Source: Massospora cicadina (taxonomy: Eukaryota; Entomophthoromycota; Entomophthoromycetes; Entomophthorales; Entomophthoraceae). From it: DNA of 64,000 nucleotides. Below the pieces are notes generated by a model. That model ran no database searches. It was not told where the DNA came from and saw nothing but the letters and a program-made list of their open reading frames with translations. The stretch covers positions 1-64,000 of the forward strand of contig JAKSZP010008011.1 of NCBI GenBank assembly GCA_022478985.1. Direction: 5' to 3'. The translations under genes were made by a program, and so were the position numbers. Shown here piece after piece: positions 1-12,860 of the stretch (its first letter is position 1; each line of letters begins with the position of its first letter).

Positions 1-429
1 CACATTGATTTTTACAGGCTATCCATTCCTACTGCAATCCATCCTCCCTCCCCCAAGAGGTGACATAGGGGAATCATCCCATATCAAGGACAATTAATAA
101 AAATAAAAATTATAAAAATATATTGGTTTTTATATGCAGGTTATAATCCTTTGTCAATATCTTTATATCAATCTTTTAGTTTTATTATTTTTTTCCATGG
201 GACTTGACCCTGTTTCAGTTCATCGATCCATATTTCTTTATTTTCCCCCCAAACTGGGTCCTGGGTACTTAAACCTACCAGTTTTCTATGGTTCAGAGGT
301 CATTTTTTCGGACTTAACCATCTAGATTGGTTCAGAGGTCCTTTTTTGGACTTGATCTAATCAACAGGACATGACCAACTTAATGGTTTGTCAGTCTTTT
401 GGGAACTCTTTTGTTTTTTTCCTTTATCC

Positions 430-1500
430 ATCACTTCAGATACTTAGCATGGACTCAATTTACAACTCTTCCATCCAAGAGATTCTTGATGGAGTAGGCG
501 TCAGTCGCCGTCTTGGCAATAATTTTAAATGGATCCAACCACAACATATCTAGTTTGTTTTTTTCTTCTGAAACCATTTGTATCACAATAGGAAACTCTT
601 TCGCCTATTCAGTATTCTGCTAAGGCTGGTTGGTTCTCATCGTCCATCAATTTCACTTGTATCCTTTTCTTCAATGTAATATCAAATGCTTGCAATTGCA
701 TACCAATTAGGATATTCATCAATTGGTTCAAGTACTGTTTGGCACTCATCCCTGATGTTGGTTCCACCACTAAATATAAATTTGGTGGTAACGCGGCCTT
801 CCTCCCATATATCAACTCAAACGGCGTTTTTCCAATCGCTGTATGATGACTGATATTGTAGGCAAATATCACCAAACTCAGGTATGTTCCCCATGCAGAA
901 GTTATTCCTGTGACCAGCTTCCTCAGCATCGTGTTCAGTATTCCATTCATTCATTCTACCAGTCTGTTTATCTCCAGCTGGTAAGTTACAGACATGACTC
1001 CTCTGATTCCCATTATCTCATTTAGTCATAAGATCACATGAGACATGAAGTTTGTAACATTATTGCTAAGCAGGACCTGCGGGCATTCATGTCAGTATAC
1101 TACTTGGTCTAGGATGAACTCTGCGGTGCTGGTAGCATTCACTTTTGCCAGGGCCTTCATCTTGACCAGTCTTGTCAGATGCTCAATAGCAACTATTATG
1201 TACTTGAATCCCCCTGTGCTCATTGTCAGTGGTCCTATCACGTCAATGGACACTGTATGGCAGGCAAATCCAGGGCGGACCAGTTGGTATCCAGTTGTAT
1301 TCTTATGTGGCTTGTGCAACTGGCACTCCACACAACAAACCAGATAGTCCGCGACATTGTTGTTGATTGACTCCCAGTAGTAGTACTGGTGATTATAATT
1401 GGTCGTTTTTCTCAGGCCTCCATGCCTGAAAACCTTATGAGCAGCTTGAATGATAGCTGCTCTTTCTGACGGCTTTTAGGAATAATAAACGCTTCCCATT
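430..1500 (-). pseudogene. Integrase of element A (broken)
   Basis: The integrase would insert the cDNA into host DNA. The catalytic core is recognisable at 1092-1331 (HTVSIDVIGPLT, then YIIVAIEHLTRLVK). The second acidic residue region, near 1030-1090, reads LLSNNVTNFMSHV, so the usual DNG has become NNV. The C-terminal part is at 609-950, with YNISHHTAIGKTPFELIYG and LPPNLYLVVEPTSG. Comparison with element B supports all three parts. No chromodomain is evident after the core. The tail at 430-600 still aligns with element B. Confidence 0.8.
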
Positions 1501-1739
1501 AATCATCTTAAACACTTGTCCATCCATAGTCTCAGTGTTTTCCATCGCTTTTCAAAGCGCACCTTGGATTTATCGGGGCTCATTCCTGATTTCTCCATTG
1601 ACCATTCTCTGGAATAGCTCATCTGCCTGTGGGTATACCATCTGGACCATTGTAACTGCAATAAGCCATCCGCACTCTGGTGAGAAGCCCCCACTTGGTG
1701 GACAATCTCATAATCATAATCCTGTAGCTTAAGTGCCCA

Positions 1740-2990
1740 TTGGGCCAATCATCCTTCTGGCTCTCTCAAATTGTGGAGCTAACTCAATGAAGAGTGGTCC
1801 ATCACCACTTTAAAGTGCATTCCTTGTATGTACACCTGAAACTGCTTGCTGGCATAAATGACCATAAGGCATTCATGCTCAGTTAGGTGTAGTTCCTCTC
1901 AGCAGCTGAGAGTGTCTAGCGCACATATGCTAACGGATGTCTGTCTCCAAGTTCATCTACTTGACTTAGTATGGTGCCAATTGCCATTAACAAAGCATTT
2001 ATTTGTATAATAAACTCTCAATCGAAATTTGGATAATTCAAAATCGTAGAATCTATTAAGTACTGGCCTAGCGCATTGAAGGTTTCCTGCGCTTCTTTAT
2101 TCCATATGAATCCTTTTTTCAGATTCTTCAACAGATGGAATAAGGGGTTCAGCTATTTGGGCGAAGTCCTAAATTATCTTCTGTAGTATCTGACCATCCT
2201 AAGGAACACTTTGATGTCTTAGACACTCTTCAGCACAGCCATCCGTTATATGGCTTCTATCTTCTGGGCTTGCGGCTTTAATCCACTAGAGTTGATCATG
2301 AATCCCAGATATTCCAACTCTTTCTTAAAGAAATGACACTTACTTGGCTTAATCTTCAGGTTAGCCGCAGACAGTCTCTTGAATACCTCTTCCAAGTGGT
2401 GAAGGTGATCAGTAAACGTCCTACTGAACACATTGATATCGTCCATGTATACCAGGATGCATGACAACTTCAAGTCGATCAGTATAGTTTTTATGGCCCT
2501 CTGGAACGTTGCAGGCGCATTACATAGACCCTGGGGCATCCTTGTTGGTTTTTAAAACCCCTGCGCAGTAACAATCGCGAATTATTCTTGGTCTTCTTTT
2601 GTCAAGTCTACTTGCCAATATCCTGAGATCTGATCCATCGCGGAAAAATACTTTGCTTCTTCCAATCGGTCTAGTGCATTGTCAATTCTTGGTAGGGGAT
2701 ACAAAACCTTCTTCATAATCTTATTCAGCTTTTGGTAGTTGACCACCACCTTATTGGAGCCATCCTTTTTTTCACAATTAGAATCAGACTCACTCATGGA
2801 CTTGACAAGGGAACTAGAAGCCCATGCTTCACTAGTTTGCTGATTTCATCTTCCACTACTGCTTTGGCCACTTTCAATTATTGGATTGGTCTCATCCTGA
2901 TTGGCAGATTTTCCCCAGTGTCAACCTTGTGGATCACATCTCTCACGCATCCCAAATCATAGTCATCCTGAGCAAATACTATCCAATATT
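1740..2990 (-). pseudogene. Reverse transcriptase-RNase H of element A
   Basis: The polymerase copies element RNA into DNA. Segments at 2582-2797 (VVVNYQKLNKIMKK, then YFSAMDQISGYWQVDL) and 2246-2539 (MPQGLCNAPATFQRA, then the catalytic YMDD at 2439-2450) are classical Ty3/gypsy RT motifs. The segments are joined through stops and a frame change near 2540-2580. RNase H follows at about 1740-2240 and is weaker. This is the only one of the four RTs in the window with an intact YxDD, but the surrounding frame is still broken. Confidence 0.85.
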
Positions 2991-3394
2991 TTTTTAATAA
3001 TTTAGGCACCTCCTCTTAATGACCTTCTGTCAGATCAGCAAGTTGCTCTCAATCAACCAATAGGTTGATACTCTCAGTTACCCTGACCGGTAATCCCATT
3101 TCATTGAGAGTCCCAAAATCTTGGAATCTCCTCAATTCTTTTGTTGGGATCAGATGAATATGTGTGATAATCTGATTCTTCCTGATCTTCATCAGTTTTT
3201 CACTTAAATTCACCAGGAGAACTCGAATTTCTCCATGGCCCAGCATTAATATCCCAGGGGCCACCCAAGGCTCTACTTTGGACTTCTTTCAGGGCTTTCA
3301 ACCTCCCCATAGAACAGCTCAGGTATCTCTAATATCAACCCCATGTTGACTATCATCTGCGATCCAGGTGATATGATCTTCTCATTCTTGATCC

Positions 3395-3965
3395 TCAATG
3401 AATTCCCTGGTTCTCTAGAATTTCCATCAGCATTTCTTGTCGCTTCCATCCAACTAATTTATAATTAATTGGGATAATGCCATCATTGTATATTAAATTG
3501 ATGAAGTTATCATTTCTATTCAGTGGAGCTTCACCATCCTTCTGATATAAAAAAGATAACGTCTGACCCAATATGTTCAAAATATTATCCTTAAAGTTAC
3601 ACCTAACTCTGTACTTGCATAGAAATTCCTTCCCAATCAGAATGTTATGGTTTTGGTTGGCCAAAACTATTGCTGGTGCAGAAACCACAAAGGACCTGAA
3701 TCATATTGGCAAAGCGCTATACGCCCCACATGAGATGGTGGTATTTGTCCCAGCTGTCCCATACTCCTTCTTATGTTCCAAGTCCGGTAAGATCTTCATC
3801 CTCTTTACCAGCTTGGTCGAGACAATGTTGATGGGTGCTCCACTGTCAACAATTGCCCTCACCCTTACTCAATTCACTTGTATGTCTATATATGTACACT
3901 CAGAGTATTGCAATATAGTGTTTACTGAGTGTATAGTGTCATTATTAGCTGAATTGGGGTGTGAA
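3395..3965 (-). pseudogene. Aspartic protease of element A
   Basis: The minus strand encodes AIVDSGAPINIVS; the DSG triplet lies at 3839-3847 and is the retropepsin-type active-site motif. A downstream segment (3395-3688) contains NQNHNILIGKEFLCKY, typical of the C-terminal half of a gypsy protease. The two halves are separated by stops. Of the related elements A, B and E, only A keeps the serine of the DSG motif: B has DCG and E has DMG. The enzyme would cleave Gag-Pol during particle maturation. Confidence 0.75.
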
Positions 3966-4033
3966 TAATTTTCACTGATAAATCAGGAAACAATTCCTTT
4001 ATTGAGCTGAGGGGTTCAACAAATTGGCCTCAT

Positions 4034-5580
4034 CTAATCAGACTTCAGACAATTCTTTGGGTTTTTCATAAGTTCAAATCTTGTCTGCCAGTTGTCAGGC
4101 ATAAGGCTGGAAACTTCCTTTATTATATTAGAGTCAATTCCCTTTGCCCTGGATCTGGACATTGCATTTAAGCCCAAATTGGCCACTTGACACAGTTGAT
4201 CATGTATGTCTTCTTCCATGAACAGATCAAGATATCCATTTCCTCAGTCATGATATCAGGAGGAACAGGCTTCTCCGCAGCTCTATAGACTGTTCCCCAT
4301 CTAGGACGTGGGCCCTATTCCCAATTCCTTGGTAGCAGCTGACTCTTTCGCCTGGACTACGTTGATTTGATCCTTCAGCTTCTTCAGTGCATGGTGAAAT
4401 GTCCTTTTCCCACTGCATTGGTAGCAGACCATTTCCTTCTTGATCGACCATCTAAATTCTTCAGGCTTATTCCCTGGCACAGTTCTGTTGTTCATCTCTT
4501 TAGCTCCTTTATTCCCTTTGTGGGATTCAAATTGCACTGGATTGGATTTGAAACTTCTGTTTGGGGCATCAAATGTTGCTCCCAAGATTTTTAAATTATC
4601 TACCATATGATTAGAAGTTATTTCTGTTGTGAACACAGAAGACAGCATGTGGTGCAAATTGAGATAGGGCCAAAGGGCTGCTTGTAAGGCCATTCTGGCA
4701 TTGAGATCATCCAGTACCTTCGCTCCAACCAGGATTTGTGACTCCTGGTAGAACCAATCCACGAAGCTTGCTAACGACTCATCTTTATAGAATTGAATGC
4801 CCATAAACTCTTGTTTGCGCTTTGACATGCACGTTGGACTCCCAAATTACTTCATGATAACTGCCTTTGCCTCCGCATATGACCAGCTGTCCCCCTCCAG
4901 GTGGGGTAACATTAAGTTCTGAAAGTCAGTATCTAGGCAATTTATGGCCATCAACGCCTTTTGATGATCACCATAGCCATACACGATCATATCAAACAGT
5001 TGGAAAAACGCTGGGGCGTTATCCCAATGGAACGTTGGCAATTTTAGCATTGCCTTGAATTCCTCCAAGTTATCTCTATCCGATTCTCTAGGTTCAGCCA
5101 CTCAGCTCACTTGAGGAGTGACTTTGGGCATCATCTCTGAAATGGCAGCAAAAGTGGGTGGCATGTTTCTTGGGGTATTTGACTTTCCAATTATTGTGCG
5201 AGGACTTCTATCTTCAGATTCGCTTGCCACAATTGGCTCACAAACACATTTGTAAGTTTTAAGTTCTTTAACCTGTTTGATCAGTCACTCTGTATCAGCA
5301 CTGAAATTTCTCAAATGAATGCAATCCGCTTCTCACTCCATTTTTAGATATATGACCTCTCAAATTAGGTTACATTCTTTCTTCTTTAACGAAGTTACTT
5401 TCCTAAGTAACTTGTTCCAAAACTTGCAACATTATCGATCCCTTCCTCCATCTTGGTGACTCATTATTCCAAGGCTGCGAATTCCTGATGATCCGCTGAG
5501 CTTAGGGCATTCTGATTCATGGTGGCTAACTCCATCCATAATTTAGCAGCTCGTCTTTGTATGACATCCTTATAAGTTCT
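4034..5580 (-). pseudogene. Gag of element A (broken)
   Basis: This is the structural (capsid/nucleocapsid) precursor of the element. The clearest pieces are a capsid N-terminal segment at 4847-5101, with FHWDNAPAFFQLFDM and YAEAKAVIMK, and a capsid C-terminal segment at 4301-4828. The second segment starts in another frame, so there is a frameshift near 4830-4846. A nucleocapsid remnant near 4370-4410 reads CYQCSGKRTFHHAL, a CCHC knuckle that has lost its later ligands. Upstream (about 5101-5580) the translation matches the coiled-coil-like N-terminus of Gag in element B, but with stops. The match to element B's gag is what identifies it; the capsid alone would be hard to place. Confidence 0.75.
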
Positions 5581-5596
5581 TCTACTCAACTATACC

Positions 5597-5612
5597 CCTG
5601 TAGTGCGCACCA
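5597..5612 (-). promoter_or_regulatory. Primer-binding site of element A
   Basis: On the minus strand the sequence just inside the LTR is TGGTGCGCACTACAGG. It starts with TGG, as expected for pairing with the CCA end of a tRNA, and differs by one base from the same site in elements B and E. Confidence 0.7.
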
Positions 5613-5614
5613 AA

Positions 5615-6765
5615 TTATAAAATTGATTGTTTCAAGTTATTATTGGCAAAAAAACCCCTATAAACTTATTACTGCACAGTTTTGGTTCTTGTGCACTTTG
5701 TCTGCATTGTATAGTATTTAATATTGTTGATTGATAATAGTATGACGACTATTATCTGAGTTGAGTGAAATTCTTATATCTCGGCCCAACGCTTGGCCAG
5801 TATTCCTGCTTGAAATACTTGAGATGTCTTGATCTAGGGATTCATTCCCTCATTTTGTCCAACCCAATCTTCTCTGAGATTCCCTGGTGACAGTCTCTTT
5901 GGTCCAACACACAGTCAGCAGCAATCCCCAATTTTTCTCCTTCTTCTCTAGATCCACGCTCAGATCTTTACTCTTTTCCCAAAAGAGTCTCCCAATTATT
6001 GCACACAGCAATAATATCCTTAAGAGAAATAGAAAAATTGAAAGCCTATAATAGTTTACTCTTAAACTATTCCAGATGAAAACTATAGAACTATATATCT
6101 GTAATATGTTCTAACTGTTTATTTTTCCTTATTAAGAGTGAGTCATAGAGAATTTATAGAAGAGATTCAGTCGTCTAACCCTCAGTTGAAAACTTCTTAA
6201 TGAATTGGCAGCCGTTGCCATTGAATCACCCATCCTCGTCTCAGCAGTGATGGTCTTCCCCATCCTGGCTGGGATTTTGTCATTGGACATCCTCAAGACC
6301 TAAACGTAAAAAGTCAGAAAACGTGCCCCTACTATTCCTCTAGGTCCAAGTGAACCGACTACATTTAGCTAGCGACCTGTTTAGGTAATGGGACTTATTA
6401 CCCATTAAGGCAGGTCACACACCAACCAATCAATTTGCTAGTTGCAGGTGGCATCACTCGCCTCACAACTTTTTACTCATTCCCAATCAGTAAGTGATGA
6501 AACCTGACTGATCCCAATCAGTACACCTGATAGTTAATCACTATCAGATGCCCCTATTTTGTCAGCAACTCCGCTCAATGAGATCTTAAGTATTCATCCA
6601 GATTAATCCCCAACGGATATGACCAGGCGAATATCTCAAAATTCCCTGCTCATAGTTACTCTGAAATAGGGGTCCACCGATTTCCAATTCACCTCACATT
6701 ATAGAATTGTCCCCTAGAGATTCCTGGTATTCTAGCAGGCTGGAAATATGGCCAAAATACCAACA
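5615..6765 (-). repeat. 5' LTR of element A
   Basis: This block of about 1.15 kb is homologous along its length to the LTRs at 9558-10686 and 27255-28385. On the minus strand it begins TGTTGGTATTTTGG and ends next to the primer-binding site. The terminal bases read ATAA where element B has AACA, so the canonical CA end has mutated. The boundaries come from alignment to element B. Confidence 0.85.
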
Positions 6766-9552
6766 CCTGTGAAGGAAGAAAATCTATATATAAAACATCT
6801 GGTATCATCTAATCATTTCTTTTATCAGTAATACTTAAATTTATCCTCCAAACATCTATGGCGGTTGGGACATCACTCCCTAGTAATCTATAGGAATGGA
6901 GGTGAGCTTTAACCACCTTGATATTTTAAACTCCCCATAAACCTTCATCATAGTACTTATACCTTTATAATCAAAGCATCCAAAAAATGTGCTTACATAG
7001 AAAACATTTAATTAGAAGAAGTTTTTTTGACCATCTTTCGCCATATACTATTTGTTACAGGTATTGACATTATTGTGCTGTTCTCATCAAACAAAGTCTT
7101 GGAAGGCTAATACTAAGCACTTACCAGTGAGCCTCTGAATGTGAGAAGAGTGCCTGCAACTCTATAGTTATTGGAAAGGTAATTATAAAAGTCATTTCTC
7201 ATGACCTAAATTATCTTAGAAAACTTGAGAAACAAGGATGAGGAGAATAAGGCCAAAGGGACCAAGGTGGCCACCCTCTCTGATCTCAAATATACCTTAG
7301 ACCAACGCTGATTAAAAATTAAGTACTCAGGTCAATACCAAGGATTCACATGATGAGGTTCACAGCATCATGTCAATGGCATCAGAGATCACAAAACTAT
7401 AGTTTTAAAAGGATGTTTAATCATAATTTTTGAAAATGGTGGTTTAATTTGTTCTCAAGATAGAATATTGAAAAAATGTAATATAAATTTGTGCTTAAGT
7501 CTAAAGTTTATGCCTACTCAAGGTATGAGACTACCATCCATGGTGGTCTCCTGTTGGCTAAGTATTGGCTTGGAGCCGCAACAGAATGATCCTGGCCTAT
7601 CACCCCAGCTTTCCTTATTGTTGTGTTTGTCTGCCCAATCTCTATGTTGGTCATCTCTCCTTTTTCCAAGATATATAATAACTGTTTATCAGTTATTTAT
7701 CAAATGATCCCCTTGCTGGCCTAGCCGTTTTCCTCCTTAAGGAGGTATTCCATTCTATGCTTTTAGATCTTGACGGGGTTTACACCAAGCATGGTGATTT
7801 TCTTAATACGCTTAAGGGTTAGCCCTTGTAGATTGAGGTTTGGATCCTTCCTTCCTCCATTAGAGATAGGAGAGTTATAGATTCTCTCCACACAAGTACT
7901 AAACCAGATCCTCAGGTAACTTAATACTCAATCTAATGAAACTAAGACCCCATGGAAGGTGTCTAAGCCTATAGTGTAAGGTATAGTATATACATGTACT
8001 TTTAAAAAAAAATCATATAGATTAAAGGTGTGATAAAATGGTTTGACTCTAAATTATAGTTAAGTAAACCAATATCTATGGTCTCAACTGTGCTGAACTA
8101 CAATTGAAGGTGGCTAGGCTCCACCCATACCAGAATTGGATCTGCCTTTGATTTTAAGCATATAGAATGTCTAGGGTTTTTCTATATCCTCCAGGAGATC
8201 CATGGCTTGACTAAAAGATATACTGGTTAGAATTTTAATAGCCTTTTATCATCTAACCAATGGTCAAAAAAGAAGTGGGTCCAGAAAATATGACTTTATG
8301 GGAGATTGTTGGGAAGGTCATGGCCATCCTGTGAGGGGCTGAGCCAAATCTATCTAACAAGATCAGACTTACGTTGATGGTCATACCCTAGCTTAAGTTT
8401 GGCTTAGCTTGAGCTTTGACTTGTAGGCAAACCTTACCAACTTTGGTATAATTAAATCTATTGTGGGATTAAAATCCCCGTTTTAGAAATCCAACCCAAT
8501 GGCCCATTTTTGCTGGCTGAGTAGCTTTTTATTTCTGGGCCGTTGATGGAATGCTGGCAACCCCATTCCATGACCCCTTGGTACCAACCTTGGCAGACTT
8601 AGCCCTTATTCAACGTTCGTCCAAGTTAAGTTCAATATTTAGGTGCAGCCAACTGGTTACCTTTGGCTTTAATAATATCTCCTTGTTGATGTGCTCTGTA
8701 CCCACAATTATGTCATTAGACAGACCACTGAAGGCCACTGAGGATCATTTGGATACTATTACATGAAAGTGGGCGTTGGCTTTAATTTGGTAACCAGTAT
8801 AATTTTAGGGGTTAATAAAATGTTACTCTCCTTAACACCCCCAGAAAATCCCTTAACCTGACTAAGTATAAGATAAACAAGAATGGCCAAGTTTGGCAAA
8901 CCTTGATACATTTTAGAAGTTACAAAATTTTTTAAAGATGCTATTTCAATACCCGTTTGGCATGCATAACTTTCCCACCTGGTTTGGGACCCTTGAGTGA
9001 CCCCTTTCACCTTTCAAGAATACTATTCTTTAGGTCCAGGAATGAAGGTATATAAGCCTATAAATTTTGATTACTTTTAGTTGGAGGTGGTTAGCTTGAG
9101 GTAACTAAAACCTTCTTCAGTGAGCCTGGTTTATAAAAACCTTGGTATAACTTGGCCAATTTTGTCAAACCTTGAAATTGATGATGCCAACCGGTTTACC
9201 AGGTGTATGACTAAACCTCAAGTCATACATACACCAAAGATTCCTTAAAGTTTTTGGTACCTTGGGGTCTTTTATCCCTCTTAACTCTAAATAAGTTTGG
9301 CTTTCATATTATATCAAAAGTCCTTATGGAAATCGGTCAACTGTTATCCAACAATTGGTAGGCTTATTGTTTTCAAGCTTTGGTCCATCTGACTTCTAAT
9401 GTAAAAATAGAAACTCTGGCTTCCTAAAATTCTAATTCCTTTAAACCTCTAGTCAGTTAACCTAGTTGGATCATATTTAATACCATCTGGGTAGGGATTT
9501 GGGAATGGTGTAGATTCAACAAAGTTTTGGGGTACCTTTGTTTTAAACTTGA
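6766..9552. other. Spacer with no recognisable gene
   Basis: I see no conserved protein, RNA gene or transposon domain here. Open stretches are short, without family motifs. A 14-bp perfect palindrome, CCTCCTTAAGGAGG, lies at 7732-7745. The segment is the host (or older repeat) DNA into which element B inserted at GCTGG. Confidence 0.5.
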
Positions 9553-9557
9553 GCTGG

Positions 9558-10686
9558 TGTTGGGATTTTTGCCCATATTCTCAGCTGACTAGATTACCAT
9601 AGATTGCTAGGGGATAACTCCATAATTTGAAGTGAATTGGATTTCAGTTGACCCTGATTTTGGGGTAACAATGTTGGGGGGCTTTTAGGTTAAATGCCTG
9701 TGTTAGATCCATCAGGGATCGATCTGGACAAATGCTTAAGATCTCATTGGGCAGAGTTACTGATGAAATAGGAGCATATGATAGTTGATTAACTATCAGG
9801 TGTACCAATTGGGATTGGTCAGGTTTCATCAGTGACCAATTGGGAATTAAAGGATCAAGTTGTGAGGTGAGTGATGCTGCCTGCAACTACTTAATCAATC
9901 AGTTGGTTCATGACCTTCCTTAATGGGTAACAAGTCCCATTATCTAAGCAGGTCGCTACCCAAATATGGTTGGTTCACTGAAATCAAGAGCAAAACGTTA
10001 GGGACACGTTTTCTGACTCTTTCCGTTTTAGGTCTCAAGGATGTCCAATGATGAAATCCTAGCCAGGATGGGGAAGACCATCGTTGATGAGACAAGGATG
10101 GGTAATTAAATGGCAACGGTTGCTGTTTCATCGAGGAGGTGCCAACTGAGGGTTGGGCACTGAACTCCCAATATAAATTCCCTAAAGAATTCACTAATAA
10201 AAAACAGTAATTACCAAACCATCAATTACCAGAGTATTATCTGAATATGCTTTATCAAAATCCAGAGAGTTCTATTCTTTTTCAAGGAAATTATTGCTGT
10301 TTTCTCTAAATGGGAGACTCTTTAGGATAAAGAGTAAGGATCTGAGTGGGGATCCAGAGAAGAAGCTAAATCAAATCAGGGATTGTTACTGACAGTGTCA
10401 CCAGAGAAACCGTAAACAGGGATCTGAGCAAAGATTGAGTTAGGCGGTCCAGAGAATGAATCTCTATTCAGGACATCATAAGTTTTTTGAGAGGAAATAC
10501 TAGCCAATCGTTGGGCTAAATTCTAGTACTTCAATTTAACTATGGAGAATAGTCTTCATACTATTATTAACGTTTATATTTAACTATCAAAAAATGCGGA
10601 GAATTGCACAACAATAAACCTGTGAAGTTATTACACTCATAGGGGTTATTAGCCAAGAATAATCAGAAAACCTATAGATTTTAACA
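9558..10686 (+). repeat. 5' LTR of element B
   Basis: It starts TGTTGGGATTT and ends GATTTTAACA, directly before the primer-binding site. It is homologous over its whole length to 27255-28385 and, inverted, to 5615-6765. It would carry the promoter and the polyadenylation signal, but I could not place either with confidence. Confidence 0.9.
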
Positions 10687-10688
10687 AT

Positions 10689-10704
10689 TGGTGCTCACTA
10701 CAGG
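10689..10704 (+). promoter_or_regulatory. Primer-binding site of element B
   Basis: TGGTGCTCACTACAGG begins two bases after the LTR. Its complement ends in CCA and folds as the 3' side of a tRNA: T-stem CCTGT, acceptor strand AGTGAGC, discriminator A. The tRNA identity is not determined. Confidence 0.75.
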
Positions 10705-10734
10705 ATTGTAGTTGAGTAGGAGATATTAGAAGTG

Positions 10735-12228
10735 ATGTCATATAAGGATGAAATAAGAAAACTATGGATGGAGTTAGCAACTGTTAACCAGAACGCCCTG
10801 AACTTGGCGGATCATTGAGAATTTGCTGCCTTGGAGGAAAGAGTCATCGAGATGGAGGAAGGGGTCAATAATGTTATGAGTTTCAGAAATGAGTTACTTA
10901 AAAAAGTAACGTCATTGAATAAAAAAGAAGGGGACTTAATTTGAGAAGCCTTATTTCTGAAAATGGAGCATGAAGCAGATTGCGTTCGTTTAAGAGCATT
11001 CAGTGCAGATATCAAATTGCTGATTAACAGGTCAAGGAGTTGAAGACTCACAAATGTGAATGTGAGCCATATTGTGTGACTGACACCAAAGAAAGAACTC
11101 CCGGGTGCTAGTTGGAAAGATGATTATCCCAAGAAGCATGCTGCCTGCTTTTACCACTAATTTGGAGATGAAGCCCAAAATTACACCTCAAGTGAGCTGA
11201 GTAGCCAAACCAAGAGAGGTGGCTAGAGAAACCTTGGAGGAATTTAAAGTGACACCAAAACTGCGGACTTTCCATTGGGATAACGCCCCTGCATTTTTCC
11301 AATTTTTTGATATGATAATGTACGGATATGGTGATCGTCAAAAGGCATTGATGGTGATGAATTGCCTAGATACCAATTGTCAAAACCTAGTGTTGCTCCA
11401 TCTAAAGGGGGACAGCTGGTCATACGCAGAGGCCAAAGTGGCCATTATGAAGGAATTTGGAATCCTGATGCACATGTCGAAGTGCAAACAAGAGTTTATG
11501 GGCATTCAATTCCATAAAGATGAGTCGTTAGCAAGCTTCATGGATTGGTTCTACCAGGAGTCACAAATCCTGGTTGGAGAGAAGGTACTGGATGATCTCA
11601 ATGTCCAAATTATCCTACAGGTGGCCCTTTGGCCCTATGTGGATTTTCATCAGATGATGTCTTCTGTGTTCATGATGGAAATTACTACCTCTCATATGGT
11701 AGACAATTTGAAAATCTTGGGAGCTACCTTTGATGCCCCAAATAGAAGTTTCAAATCGAATCCAGTATGAAATTGAAATCCCACAAAGGGGAATGAGGGT
11801 GCTAAGGAGATGAATAACCAAACCATGCTGGGGAATAAGCCCAAAGTCTTTAAACAGATTAATAAGAGTGAGAAAATCTGTTACCAATGTGGAGGAAGGG
11901 ACATTTCGCTATGCACTGCAAGAAACCCAAAGATCAAATTAACGTGGTCCAAACAAAAGAGTCTGCACCCGCAAAGGAGCCAGGAAAAGGGACCACATCC
12001 CAGACATGGAATAGTTTAGAGCTACAGAGAAGCCTGTTCCCCCCTAATATGAATGGTGAAGTTAATATCAGTGATCTGTTCATGGATGAAGACACACAGG
12101 ATCAGCTATATCAAGTAGTCAATTTGGAAGTGAACGCATTAACAAGATCTGGGGCGAAGGGGATTGACCCCAAGATAATTAAAGAAGTTGCTCAGACATA
12201 TGCCCGACAACTAGCAGACAAAATTTAA
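10735..12228 (+). pseudogene. Gag of element B (broken)
   Basis: An N-terminal segment from about 10735 to 11040 is rich in heptad-like Leu/Glu/Lys (EERVIEMEEGVNNVM) and is probably a coiled coil; it contains stops. The capsid part at 11219-11770 has FHWDNAPAFFQFFDM and LASFMDWFYQESQ. A TGA at 11768 ends this stretch, but the same frame resumes afterwards. The nucleocapsid knuckle at about 11880-11930 is split by a frameshift: one frame gives CYQCGG and the other GHFAMHCKK, which together are the halves of a CCHC zinc knuckle. The last part (11887-12228) leads toward the protease. It is a structural protein of the element, now non-functional. Confidence 0.8.
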
Positions 12229-12300
12229 GCCTCAGATAATCCTGAAGAATTGACTAAAGTTTGATTAAATGAGGCAAACCTGTCAATCCACCTCAGCGCA

Positions 12301-12860
12301 ATGAATGAATCATTCCCTGATTTGTCAGCGCAAATAATTCACACCCTCAATTTGGCTAATAACGCTGCTATACACTCACCAAATACTATCTTACAACACT
12401 CTGAGTGTACATATCTAGACATACTAGTGAAACAAGTATGGGCGAGGGCGATTGTTGACTGTGGAGCGCCCATTAATATTGTCTCAACCAAGTTAGTGAA
12501 AAGGATGAAGATCTCGCCTAACTTGGAACACAAGAAAGAGTACGGGACAGCTGGGCCAAATACTACCATCTCATGTGGAGCGTATAGCGCTCTACCACTT
12601 TGATTTGGATCTCTGGAGGTGTCTACTCCAGTGATAGTTTTGTACAACCAAAACTATGATATTCTGATTTGGATATATTTTCTAAGCAAATTACAGAGTT
12701 AAATGTAACTTTGAGGATAATACGTTGACCATATTGGGTCAGATGTTACCATTGGTCTATCAGATGGATGGGAAAGCTCCACTGAATATGAGAAATAACT
12801 TCATTGACTTGATGTACAATGACAGCATTGTCCAAATTTGATATTAACTAGTTGGCTGAA
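12301..12860 (+). pseudogene. Aspartic protease of element B
   Basis: AIVDCGAPINIVS aligns with the active-site motif of element A, but the serine of DSG is a cysteine (codon at 12460-12462). The following MKISPNLEHKKEYGTAG matches A and E. The second half, from about 12604, is interrupted by stops. A DCG motif is unusual for this enzyme family, which normally has DSG or DTG, so activity is doubtful even apart from the stops. Confidence 0.7.

Larger units (their letters stand above)
1..6765 (-). mobile_element. Ty3/gypsy LTR retrotransposon A (partial)
   Basis: Read on the minus strand, the order is 5' LTR (5615-6765), primer-binding site, gag, protease, reverse transcriptase/RNase H and integrase, which is the Ty3/gypsy order. 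The integrase end lies near 430, a non-coding tail follows, and the 3' LTR is off the left edge. It is a close relative of element B at 9.6-28.4 kb; the two can be aligned by eye through gag and pol. Several frameshifts and stops break the reading frame, so it is not autonomous. The five bases to the right of the LTR (CCTGT, 6766-6770) are half of a target duplication whose partner is outside the window. Confidence 0.9.

Noticed and set aside
7732..7745. 14-bp palindrome CCTCCTTAAGGAGG
   Set aside because: One short perfect palindrome in spacer DNA without context; likely chance.
6766..9552. Short open frames such as 8551-8766 and 7468-7707
   Set aside because: No motif, no conservation within the window, length expected by chance.
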